A DNA stretch of 12,514 bases from Synergistaceae bacterium (lineage in GTDB: Bacteria; Synergistota; Synergistia; Synergistales; Synergistaceae), in NCBI GenBank assembly GCA_031274465.1, contig JAISQC010000111.1, positions 1-12,514 on the forward strand, in the 5' to 3' direction. This document shows positions 1-6,590 of the stretch, piece after piece (position 1 is the first letter of the stretch; each line of letters opens with the position of its first letter). Both the position numbers and the translations under genes were made by a program. A model generated the notes under the pieces. It ran no database searches. It was not told the DNA's origin and saw nothing but the letters and a program-made list of their open reading frames with translations.

Positions 1-1
1 C

Positions 2-496
2 CTGCGCGGCGCCGGAATAAAAATCCGGCGCGTCAAAAGGGGCGGAGGAGTCAGCTACCACGGCCCGGGGCAGATGGTGGCCTCCTTGGTATGCCGATTT
101 CTGCGTTACGCGGACAACGCGCATATTTTTCTGAGGCGGCTGGAGGAGGTTGTGCTGCGCCTGCTCGCGGGTTATGGCGTCGCGGGGCGGAGAATCGACG
201 GAAAGAGCGGGGTCTTCGTCGGCGGGGACAAAATCGCCGCTATTGGGCTTGCGGTCTCGCACAGCGTGACCATGCACGGCATGTCGATCAACATAGCCCC
301 TGAAATGAGGCATTACGAGGCTATAATTGCCTGCGGCCTTGCGGAAAACGGGATCACGTCGCTTGAGAGGCTGGGCGTGCGCGTCGATTATAATAGCGTG
401 AGGGACGCGTGGCTCGCCTCGTTTGAGGAAGTATTCGGCGTACGCCCATACGCGGCGGCGCGAGGCATTATAAATAAAGGCAGTGCAAATAACTAA
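2..496 (+). CDS. lipB: Octanoyltransferase LipB, 5' end cut off by the window
   Basis: LipB moves the octanoyl group from octanoyl-ACP to the target lysine of lipoyl domains, the first step of endogenous lipoate assembly in the cytoplasm. The reading frame is open from base 2, and the visible part is 164 residues of a protein usually of about 210-230. In the partial protein the family signature RGGGVSYHGPGQ lies at residues 13-24, upstream of the first ATG (base 74), so that ATG is internal and the true start lies left of the window. The conserved GDKIAAIGL stretch carries the family's active-site lysine (about residue 77). IIACGLAENGITSL carries the catalytic cysteine (about residue 111). 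Both catalytic residues are present, so the enzyme looks active. The next gene, 17 bases downstream, encodes a lipoyl domain, a likely substrate. LplA/LipM share the fold, but the Cys position and motif order favour LipB. Confidence 0.93.
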   Translation: MRGAGIKIRRVKRGGGVSYHGPGQMVASLVCRFLRYADNAHIFLRRLEEVVLRLLAGYGVAGRRIDGKSGVFVGGDKIAAIGLAVSHSVTMHGMSINIAPEMRHYEAIIACGLAENGITSLERLGVRVDYNSVRDAWLASFEEVFGVRPYAAARGIINKGSANN

Positions 497-513
497 ATAA
501 GGGGTTGGTTGAA

Positions 514-753
514 TTGGCCGCAGTCGATGTCACGGTGCCGGATTTTGCTGAAGGGGCGAAGAGCATCAAGCTCCGCCAGTGGTTTGTGAAGGTCGGTGAC
601 TCCGTGAAAAAAGACGAAGTCCTTGCCGAGGCCGCGACGGACAAAATCAGCGTGGACATAGAGTCTCCCGTGAGCGGGACGGTCGTATCGCTCTTGGCTG
701 AAGAGGGGGACAGGGTAGAAGTTGGGCAGAAGATAGCGGAGCTGGAGGGCTGA
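514..753 (+). CDS. Free-standing lipoyl carrier domain (E2-type, 79 aa)
   Basis: This gene encodes essentially a single biotinyl/lipoyl-attachment domain and nothing else. The motif EAATDKISVDIESPVSGTV is typical of lipoyl domains of 2-oxoacid dehydrogenase E2 subunits, and Lys44 in the DK turn is the predicted lipoylated residue. A partner glycine-rich hairpin (GDRVEVGQKIAELEG) closes the fold at the C-terminus. I chose the TTG at 514 because an AAGGGG ribosome site ends about 9 bases before it; a TTG at 505 in the same frame abuts that site and cannot use it. There is no peripheral-subunit-binding domain and no acyltransferase core, so an E2 catalytic core, if one exists, must be encoded separately. 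It sits between lipB and a reductase gene, probably in one transcript. GcvH is an alternative lipoyl protein, but GcvH is longer (about 125 aa) and has a different motif. Biotin carriers have a methionine-lysine-methionine motif that is absent here. Confidence 0.85.
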   Translation: MAAVDVTVPDFAEGAKSIKLRQWFVKVGDSVKKDEVLAEAATDKISVDIESPVSGTVVSLLAEEGDRVEVGQKIAELEG

Positions 754-758
754 CCGCC

Positions 759-1505
759 ATGCAGAAAAAACACGGCGGCAAGGTGGTAGTCATAACCGGC
801 TCGTCGCGGGGGATCGGCCTGACGTTGGCGCGCAAGTTCAGCGAGGATGGCGCCGAAGTCGTGATAATGGGGCGCAACCTCGATGCTGCGGAGGCTGCTG
901 TGCGCACTCTGGCAACTCCGGGTTCGTATGCCATACGCTGCGATGTCTCCGTCGAAGCCGACACGCTCGGGATGGCGGAGTCGGTCATGAAAAAATTCGG
1001 GCGCGTGGACGCGCTGATAAACAACGCCGGCGTCTTTCCCGTCAAGCTGTTCGAGGACATGACCCTCGACGACTGGAACGGGGTGATGGGCATCGACCTT
1101 ACAGGCACGTTTCTCGCCACGAAAGCACTGTATCCCATCATGGCGAAGCAGAAGAAGGGCAAGATCGTCAATGTGGCCTCGGTCGCCGGGCGCATAGGCG
1201 GATACGGCTTCACGCACTATTCGGCCGCGAAGGGCGGGGTGATCGCCTTCACCAAGGCGCTCGCCCGGGAATGCGCTTCGCTGAACATTCAGGTAAACGC
1301 CGTCGCGCCCGGCATCGTCGAGACCGACACGGCTCTTGAGAACTTTCCCGCCTTCTCGCTGAAAGAACAGAAAAAACAGACCCCCGCCGGGCGGCTTGCC
1401 TCGGTGGACGACTTGTATGGGGCAGTTTCTTTCCTCTGCTCAGAGGACAGCGATTTTATAGTCGGCCAGGTCATCCCGATAGATGGCGGCTACACCATGA
1501 TCTAG
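759..1505 (+). CDS. FabG-like short-chain dehydrogenase/reductase
   Basis: This is a 248-residue classical SDR, the usual length for 3-oxoacyl-ACP reductase FabG and for related NAD(P)-dependent alcohol/ketone oxidoreductases. The nucleotide-binding TGSSRGIG lies at 13-20, CDV at 61-63, NNAG at 88-91, the catalytic Ser at 141, and Tyr154/Lys158 in YSAAK. The usual C-terminal IDGGY is at 241-245. The fourth member of the SDR tetrad, normally Asn in a NLxGTF-like segment, appears to be Asp113 (IDLTGTF). GGAGGG, ending about 9 bases before the ATG, is a good ribosome site that lies inside the end of the lipoyl gene. Close spacing (5 bases) suggests coexpression. FabG-like, acetoin/diacetyl reductase-like, or a reductase of a carrier-bound acyl group are all possible; the substrate cannot be told from sequence. 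Its position before a carrier-protein ligase favours a carrier- or CoA-bound ketone (inference). Confidence 0.88.
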   Translation: MQKKHGGKVVVITGSSRGIGLTLARKFSEDGAEVVIMGRNLDAAEAAVRTLATPGSYAIRCDVSVEADTLGMAESVMKKFGRVDALINNAGVFPVKLFEDMTLDDWNGVMGIDLTGTFLATKALYPIMAKQKKGKIVNVASVAGRIGGYGFTHYSAAKGGVIAFTKALARECASLNIQVNAVAPGIVETDTALENFPAFSLKEQKKQTPAGRLASVDDLYGAVSFLCSEDSDFIVGQVIPIDGGYTMI

Positions 1506-1536
1506 GATATATCGATCAGACGTCGCCCAAGATTTT

Positions 1537-3354
1537 ATGAACATACAGGACGCGATACGCAATTTGCGCGATTCGCCCCATACCGTCACTTTTATGGAGA
1601 TGGGCGGAAAGATTCGCGTCGCTCCTTATAGCCATCTGTTTCACGACGCGATGGTTTTGCTCGGCGCTCTGCAGCGCTATGGGGTGCGGGCTGGGGACAG
1701 GGTGTCGCTCGAAGTCGGCTCGCTGCAAAACATCGTGACCGCATTGTGGGCGTGCTGGCTGGGTTGCATCGTCCCGGTCATCATGCCCGTAGAGTTCGGG
1801 CGTTATGGAATATGCGCGGAAAAGTTTTCGCTCTGCGACGGAGATGGCGGCATCGCGCTCGGCGGTTTGCCGTTGTCTTTTGGCGCCGCCGGCGAGGTGC
1901 GCCGCGCGCGCGATGGCGAAGTCGCGATGCTGCAGTATACGTCGGGTTCCGCAGGCGCTCCCAGAAAGGTGGCGCTCACCGGCGCAAACCTTTGGGAGGG
2001 CGCGCTCGCAAGCAGCGTAGTGGTCCGGCCCGGCAAACGCGAGCGCTATCTGAGCTGGCTGCCGATGCGCCATATATTCGGCCTCGTGGGCTATCACCTC
2101 GTCCCCCTGTTCAACGATTTCGACCAGTTTCTGATCGATACCGGGGAATTTCTCAAAAAACCGTCCCTTTGGCTGGAGCAATGCTGCGAATGGGGGTGCA
2201 CCGTCACGGGCGCCACCCAGTTCGGGCTGGAGCGCGTATCGGCCGTGGTCCAATCGGATGCCCGTCTGGACTTGGGCTCGGTCAACGTATGCTTCTGCGG
2301 CGGCGATAATTTGAAGGTGAGCGCGCTTCTCGGCTTCGAGGAAAAGGTGTCCGCGTTCGGATGGAGAAAGGGTGTCCTCTGCCCGGCTTACGGCATGACC
2401 GAGGCGACCATGGGGATAGCGTACAAGCCTCCCGGAGAGGCCATTCGGGTGGACAGGATCGATCCGCAAAGCGTCACGATGGGCAAAGAGGTCGAGTTCA
2501 TCGGCGATAGCCCGAAAAAATCCCTCCTCCCGCCGATAGAGAGGGTGAGCCTCGGCATCCTCGACGACTGCAACCGGGCTTCGGTGCGCGACGAGGACGG
2601 GCGCGAGCTTCCCGGCGGGCATCTTGGGGTGATTCACCTCAAGGGGGGCAATATATGCGCCGGATACGAGCCGCCGAGCGACCCCCCAAACCCTGACGCG
2701 GAAGGCTGGCTCGACACCGGCGACGTCGGTTATTTCAAAAACGGGCGCGTGACTCTGCTTGCGAGGCGCAAGGAGGTAATTTGCCGAAACGGGTTGAACT
2801 ACCCGCTGCCGGACATGGAGGAATGCGCGCGAGGTTCCCTGCGCGCCGGGTTGGCGCTCGTCGAGACGAGCTGCGGGCTCGTGATGTTCGTGGAACGGTG
2901 CGGCGAGGAAGAGGTGAGGGAAGCGTCCGCGTCCTTGGCGCGCGGATGGAACGTGCCGGTGCGCGCCGTCGTTTTGATCGATGAGATCCCCAAGACGCCT
3001 AAAGGCACGGCTGACAGGCTGGAGCTGGCAATCGGCTGGGAGAAGGGGCTTTACGCCCCGCTTCGGGCGGCGTCTTGCGAGGATGCCGCGCTTGCCGGCG
3101 ATGAGACTAAAATGGCGCGGATTTGGGCCGGGATACTCGGCGTGCCGCCCGAAGCGCTGGCCCCCTCGAGCAATTTCGCCGAACTCGGCGGAGACTCGCT
3201 CTCCCTCTTCGACCTCGCCGCCGCCATCGAGCGGGAGTGGGGCGTTTACGTCGAGACTGCCGACTTGAAATGCGCCCCAACGCTCAGAGAGGCGACCGCT
3301 CTTTTATTGGGAAACCGCTTAATGTCCTTTTCGGAAAAATTGAATAATCCGTAA
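1537..3354 (+). CDS. Adenylation enzyme fused to a C-terminal phosphopantetheine carrier (A-PCP)
   Basis: The 605-residue protein has an ANL-superfamily adenylation domain (about 1-500) and a carrier domain (about 525-592). Visible motifs: A3 YTSGSAGAP at 134-142, A4-like LPMRHIFG at 175-182, A5 YGMTEAT at 285-291, A7 TGDVGYF at 394-400 with Asp396, the A8 hinge region near 408-420, and an A10-like PKTPKGTADR at 485-494. In A10 the usual lysine position of the GK pair appears to be Thr491, with Lys489 two residues earlier. The carrier has FAELGGDSLSLFDL (548-561), where Ser554 is the predicted phosphopantetheine site. So it should activate a carboxylic acid as its adenylate and load it on its own arm. 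No condensation, reductase or thioesterase domain is present, and the acid is unknown. The ATG is the first start after an in-frame stop at 1498; its ribosome site is weak, unlike its neighbours. It follows the SDR gene by 31 bases, probably in the same operon. Confidence 0.87.
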   Translation: MNIQDAIRNLRDSPHTVTFMEMGGKIRVAPYSHLFHDAMVLLGALQRYGVRAGDRVSLEVGSLQNIVTALWACWLGCIVPVIMPVEFGRYGICAEKFSLCDGDGGIALGGLPLSFGAAGEVRRARDGEVAMLQYTSGSAGAPRKVALTGANLWEGALASSVVVRPGKRERYLSWLPMRHIFGLVGYHLVPLFNDFDQFLIDTGEFLKKPSLWLEQCCEWGCTVTGATQFGLERVSAVVQSDARLDLGSVNVCFCGGDNLKVSALLGFEEKVSAFGWRKGVLCPAYGMTEATMGIAYKPPGEAIRVDRIDPQSVTMGKEVEFIGDSPKKSLLPPIERVSLGILDDCNRASVRDEDGRELPGGHLGVIHLKGGNICAGYEPPSDPPNPDAEGWLDTGDVGYFKNGRVTLLARRKEVICRNGLNYPLPDMEECARGSLRAGLALVETSCGLVMFVERCGEEEVREASASLARGWNVPVRAVVLIDEIPKTPKGTADRLELAIGWEKGLYAPLRAASCEDAALAGDETKMARIWAGILGVPPEALAPSSNFAELGGDSLSLFDLAAAIEREWGVYVETADLKCAPTLREATALLLGNRLMSFSEKLNNP

Positions 3355-3362
3355 AATTGATA

Positions 3363-3390
3363 TTGCCAACCTGCCCTCATTAGGTATCAT
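3363..3390 (+). promoter_or_regulatory. Candidate sigma-70-type promoter for the liv operon
   Basis: TTGCCA (3363-3368) and TATCAT (3385-3390) are separated by 16 bases, a plausible -35/-10 pair just after the ligase stop codon. The same stretch contains TGCCC (3372-3376) facing GGGCA (3391-3395), which could be an operator or a weak hairpin. There is no T-run after it, so I do not call a terminator. An alternative -35, TTGATA at 3357-3362, has an unsuitable spacer. The match is moderate only, and transcription may also read through from the upstream genes. Confidence 0.4.
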
Positions 3391-3560
3391 GGGCAACATT
3401 ATAAGAGGATGACTTATCGAAGCCTTTATAAAAGCTACCGAGGCGCAAATACCGTTATTGGGAGGTGACGCCCACAATACGATTGTCCCTTGTTTCTGTT
3501 ACGGCGCATAACGGCAGGCAACGCGCAACGAACCATATTTCTGTGGAGGTGGATTCCAAA
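3391..3560 (+). other. Leader region upstream of livJ
   Basis: About 170 bases separate the candidate promoter from the livJ start. The stretch contains a 19-codon open frame starting with ATG at 3409 and ending with TGA at 3466-3468, whose end overlaps a strong GGGAGGTGA ribosome-site-like sequence at 3460-3468. A GTG at 3465 opens a frame that runs in phase into livJ and would add 32 residues before the signal peptide. The peptide is not rich in Leu, Ile or Val, so classical attenuation by branched-chain amino acids is not supported. I recognise no riboswitch, and no T-box features. Confidence 0.35.
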
Positions 3561-4715
3561 TTGAAGAAAATCGTCGTTTTTTTGGCCGCAGCAGCGGTCA
3601 TCGTCTCAGCGGGCATCGCTTTTGCCGCCGAGCCTCCGATAAAGGTCGGCTATCTCGCGGCTCTCACCGGCGATTACGCCGCTTACGGGCAGACGGAGGT
3701 CAACATGGCCAAGCTCGTCGTCGGTGACATCAACGCGAAGGGCGGCGTCTTGGGCCGCCAGATCGAGCTTGTGGTATACGACACCAAGACGCGCAACGAG
3801 GACGCCGTAAACGCGGTCCGCCGCATGATAGAAAACGACAAGGTCGTTGCCATAATCGGGGCGAACTCGAGCGGGATCAATATATCGACCGCTCCGCTGG
3901 TCGCTAGGGGAATGGTGCCGCAGATATCGACGGTCGGCACGAACCCGCTGGTCACCGTCGATGAAAAAGGCGCAGTCCGCCCGTATTCGTTCCGCATCTG
4001 CTTCACCGATCCATATCAGGGCGCGCTGGGGGCGGACCTGGCGTGGACGACTCTCAAAAGGGACAAGGCCGCCGTGCTTTACAACGTCGGCTCCGACTAC
4101 GCCCACGGGCTCCGTCAGTTCTTCGTAGAAAATTACGAGAAGCTCGGCGGCAAGATAGTGGCGGACGAAGGCTACCGCGAGACGGACGTCGATTTCCGAG
4201 CCCAGCTCACGACGATCAAGAACAGCGGCGCGAACGTGCTCTTCATCCCCGGCATGGGCAAGGACATGGCGCTCATCATCAAGCAGGCGAGGGAACTCGG
4301 CCTGAATGACATGGACATCGTAGGCGGCGACGGCTACGGCGAGTTCATGAACGAGATAGCCGGCGACTCCATGAAGGGGACGTACTATATCAACCACACA
4401 TCCCTAGAGGATCCGGTCATGGCCCCCATATTCGCGCGCTACAAGGAAGTCTACAAGGACGACTGCAAGGAGTTCGTGAACGGCACCATGGCGTACGACG
4501 CGACGTACTGGCTCGTCGATGCGATCACCCGCGCCGGCAAGGCCGAGGGGCCGGCGATCGCCAAGGCTCTCGAAGAGACGAAAGGTTTGAAGCTCAACCA
4601 CGCCGTGCTCACCATCGACCCGGCGACCCACAACCCGGTCAACAAAGCGGGCATCATCCTCAAAGTCGGCGATGACCTGAAAGCGAAGTTCTTCCAGAAG
4701 GTCGAGCCCAAATAA
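3561..4715 (+). CDS. livJ: ABC transporter substrate-binding protein, branched-chain amino acid (Liv/HAAT) type
   Basis: This is the periplasmic binding protein that captures the substrate and delivers it to the LivHM permease. The predicted protein is 384 residues. A Sec signal peptide lies at 1-22 (two lysines, an alanine/valine-rich core, cut after AFA), followed by the mature start AEPPIKVGYLAALTGDYAAYG, typical of type I periplasmic binding proteins of this family. GANSSGINISTAPLVA, followed by the STVGTNP stretch, corresponds to the ligand-contacting region of LivJ-like proteins. I chose the TTG at 3561 because GGAGGTG (3545-3551) precedes it at a suitable distance and translation then begins right at the signal peptide. 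The longer frame from GTG 3465 would place a 32-residue polar extension in front of the signal peptide. There is no lipobox cysteine at the cleavage site, so it is a soluble, not lipid-anchored, protein. Leu/Ile/Val, other amino acids, amides or urea are all possible ligands in this family. Confidence 0.93.
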   Translation: MKKIVVFLAAAAVIVSAGIAFAAEPPIKVGYLAALTGDYAAYGQTEVNMAKLVVGDINAKGGVLGRQIELVVYDTKTRNEDAVNAVRRMIENDKVVAIIGANSSGINISTAPLVARGMVPQISTVGTNPLVTVDEKGAVRPYSFRICFTDPYQGALGADLAWTTLKRDKAAVLYNVGSDYAHGLRQFFVENYEKLGGKIVADEGYRETDVDFRAQLTTIKNSGANVLFIPGMGKDMALIIKQARELGLNDMDIVGGDGYGEFMNEIAGDSMKGTYYINHTSLEDPVMAPIFARYKEVYKDDCKEFVNGTMAYDATYWLVDAITRAGKAEGPAIAKALEETKGLKLNHAVLTIDPATHNPVNKAGIILKVGDDLKAKFFQKVEPK

Positions 4716-4728
4716 GCAAAAAAAAACT

Positions 4729-4766
4729 GACCCGCAGGGCGTTTTCCCTAGCCCTTGCGGGTCTTT
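4729..4766 (+). terminator. Intercistronic hairpin between livJ and livH
   Basis: GACCCGCAGGGC (4729-4740) can pair with GCCC-T-TGCGGGTC (4751-4763), a stem of about 12 bp with one bulged T and a 10-base loop, followed by TTT. A run of nine A's (4718-4726) precedes it. It starts 13 bases after the livJ stop and ends just before livH. As in other Liv-type operons, such a hairpin can act as a partial terminator or as a 3' stabiliser of the binding-protein mRNA, giving more LivJ than permease. The T-run is short, so complete termination is unlikely. Confidence 0.75.
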
Positions 4767-4777
4767 CGAAGGCTGAG

Positions 4778-5695
4778 GTGTCGTTGTCTTTGAACACGTC
4801 TGATGCTTTTCAATTTGGCACGCTCATACAGCAGGTCATAAACGGCCTGTCGCTGGGTTCGGTCTATGCGCTCATCGCGGTTGGATACTCCCTCGTATAT
4901 TCTATTCTCCTGTTTTCCAATTTCGCTCACGGAGGTTTTTTGGTCATCGGCGGTTATGTCTGCTATTATCTGCTCAACAGCCTCGGGTTGAACATCTGGC
5001 TCGCGTCGGTTGGGGCGCTTGTCGGCGCCGGGCTGTCGGCGGTGTTCGTCGAACGGGTGGCGTACAAGCCCATCCGAGAGCGCACGCCGGTCACGCTTTA
5101 TATGCTGATAGCTTCGATGGGAATGAGCATCGTCATCGAGAACATCTTCGTGGTTACCATAGGCGGCCGTTTCAGGGCTCTCCCGCCTGTGATACCGACG
5201 CGCTCTGTCGATATATTGGGCATGGCGACCACGAGCGCGTTCGATCTGCTGTCGCTCGCGACGTCCATCGCGTTTCTGATAGGGCTTCAGATTTTCCTCT
5301 CGAAGACGAAATGGGGGCTCGCGATTCGCGCCGCGTCTTATAACCTCAGGACAGCGGGGCTTATGGGCGTCAACGTCAACCGGCTCATATCGATAGTGTT
5401 TTTCGTCGCTGGGCTGCTCGCCGCGATAGGCGGCATATTCCTCTCCGTGCGCTATACCCTCTACCCGCAGCTCGGCGCGATCACCACGAAGGCTTTCGTG
5501 GCGGCCGTGATAGGGGGGCTCGGCTCGCTTCCCGGCGCGGTCGTGGGGAGCATCATCTTGGGGCTTGCGGAGATGCTGGCAGCGGGCTTTCTTTCCAGCC
5601 AGTTCCGCGACCTCATCGTCTTCGGCCTCCTGATCGCCACGCTCATCGTCCGCCCGACGGGGCTTTTCGGCAAGTCCGTCGGCGAGAAGGTCTAG
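4778..5695 (+). CDS. livH: Branched-chain amino acid ABC transporter permease LivH
   Basis: One of two integral membrane subunits of the Liv/HAAT importer, 305 residues. About eight hydrophobic segments are visible. The N-terminal GLSLGSVYALIAVGYSLVYS (23-42) and SNFAHGG (47-53) are family hallmarks. The cytoplasmic coupling loop that meets the ATPases is around 180-201 (KWGLAIRAAS...LMGVNVNR). The FVAAVIGGLGSLPGAVVG segment (240-257) and C-terminal RPTGLFG (292-298) are also conserved. The start is ambiguous: GTG 4778 has GAAGG upstream, while TTG 4784 or TTG 4790 could use GAGGTG at 4775-4780; this changes only the first four residues. It begins right after the intercistronic hairpin and ends 7 bases before livM, so translation of the two is probably coupled. 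Confidence 0.93.
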   Translation: MSLSLNTSDAFQFGTLIQQVINGLSLGSVYALIAVGYSLVYSILLFSNFAHGGFLVIGGYVCYYLLNSLGLNIWLASVGALVGAGLSAVFVERVAYKPIRERTPVTLYMLIASMGMSIVIENIFVVTIGGRFRALPPVIPTRSVDILGMATTSAFDLLSLATSIAFLIGLQIFLSKTKWGLAIRAASYNLRTAGLMGVNVNRLISIVFFVAGLLAAIGGIFLSVRYTLYPQLGAITTKAFVAAVIGGLGSLPGAVVGSIILGLAEMLAAGFLSSQFRDLIVFGLLIATLIVRPTGLFGKSVGEKV

Positions 5696-5702
5696 GCTGT
5701 CC

Positions 5703-6590
5703 ATGGGCGGCTACGCGAGCGGCATCATTGCTCTTCTGGCGGTCAACTGCATCGCGGCGATGGGTGTTTCGCTTTTCACAGGCTTCACCGGGATATTCAC
5801 GCTGGGTCATGCGGGTTATATGGCGATAGGCGCGTACGCGTCGGCAATCCTCACAGTACAGCACGGCGTTCACTGGCTTCCGGCCATCATTGCCGGGGGA
5901 GGCGCCGCGATGTTCGTGGCCTGGCTGATCGGAATGCCGACTCTGAGGCTGGTCGGCGACTACTACACCATCGCGTCGCTCGGGCTTGGCGAAGCCATAA
6001 GGCTCGTCATCGAAAACTGGAACAGCGTGACGCGCGGGGCGCGAGGATACCCCGGGATCGACAATTACACCACCATGCCGGTCGCGCTCGGTTTTTTGGC
6101 GGTCATGGCGGCGGGCATGTTTTTCCTCGTGAACAGCAACTTCGGCCGGGCGTTCAAGGCATGCCGCGACGATTACGTAGCCGCGTCGCTGCTCGGCTTC
6201 AACACGTCGAGGTACAGGGTTCTCTCGCTTGCCGTATCCGGATTTTATTGCGGGGTATCCGGCGCGTTGCTTGCGGGATATATGTCATTCATACAGCCGG
6301 TCATGTTCGACATGGCGAAATCCACGGAACTGGTCTCCATCGTGGTGTTCGGGGGACTGGGCTCGATGAGCGGCTGCCTCCTGGGGACTGCGATACTGAC
6401 TCTGATAACGGAATTGTTCCGCCCGATATCGCTGTACCGCATGCTCATCTACGGCTTGGTCCTCGTGGTCGTGATGGTGGCCCGCCCCGAAGGCATAATG
6501 GGCACGAACGAGCTGACGCCGCGTTTTATAAGGCGGGTGATCGGGCGTTTCGCCGATGCCCGGAGATCGGCTGGTGACAAGGCACGATGA
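5703..6590 (+). CDS. livM: Branched-chain amino acid ABC transporter permease LivM
   Basis: The second integral membrane subunit, which pairs with LivH to form the channel. It is 295 residues with roughly eight to ten hydrophobic segments. Family features: GFTGIFTLGHAGYMAIGAY (27-45), MPTLRLVGDYYTIASLGLGE (78-97), RGARGYPGI (111-119, in place of the more usual TGGxxGI), the coupling loop AFKACRDDYVAASLLGFN (150-167), FGGLGSMSGCLLG (216-228) and RPEGIMG (261-267). The C-terminal tail is short and basic. The length is close to many LivM homologues and lacks the N-terminal extension seen in E. coli LivM. Its ATG lies 7 bases after livH, and its stop overlaps the livG start (ATGA), a strong sign of translational coupling. 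Confidence 0.93.
   Translation: MGGYASGIIALLAVNCIAAMGVSLFTGFTGIFTLGHAGYMAIGAYASAILTVQHGVHWLPAIIAGGGAAMFVAWLIGMPTLRLVGDYYTIASLGLGEAIRLVIENWNSVTRGARGYPGIDNYTTMPVALGFLAVMAAGMFFLVNSNFGRAFKACRDDYVAASLLGFNTSRYRVLSLAVSGFYCGVSGALLAGYMSFIQPVMFDMAKSTELVSIVVFGGLGSMSGCLLGTAILTLITELFRPISLYRMLIYGLVLVVVMVARPEGIMGTNELTPRFIRRVIGRFADARRSAGDKAR

Noticed and set aside
468..1217. 249-codon open frame on the - strand across the lipoyl and SDR genes
   Set aside because: Antisense to two clear genes; composition is typical of shadow frames.
1516..2637. 373-codon open frame on the - strand opposite the ligase gene
   Set aside because: The + strand has a complete ANL enzyme with all motifs; the antisense frame is a by-product of GC-rich third positions and has no recognisable domain.
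3372..3395. TGCCC/GGGCA inverted repeat as terminator of the ligase operon
   Set aside because: Stem is only 5 bp with a 14-base loop and no T-run follows.
3465..3560. N-terminal extension of livJ from GTG 3465
   Set aside because: It would put 32 polar residues in front of a standard signal peptide; TTG 3561 has a better-placed GGAGGTG and starts at the signal peptide. Kept only as a leader note.
4748..5704. 318-codon open frame on the - strand opposite livH
   Set aside because: Rich in Arg, Asp, Glu and His with no hydrophobic core, as expected for the antisense of a membrane protein gene; livH is clear on the + strand.
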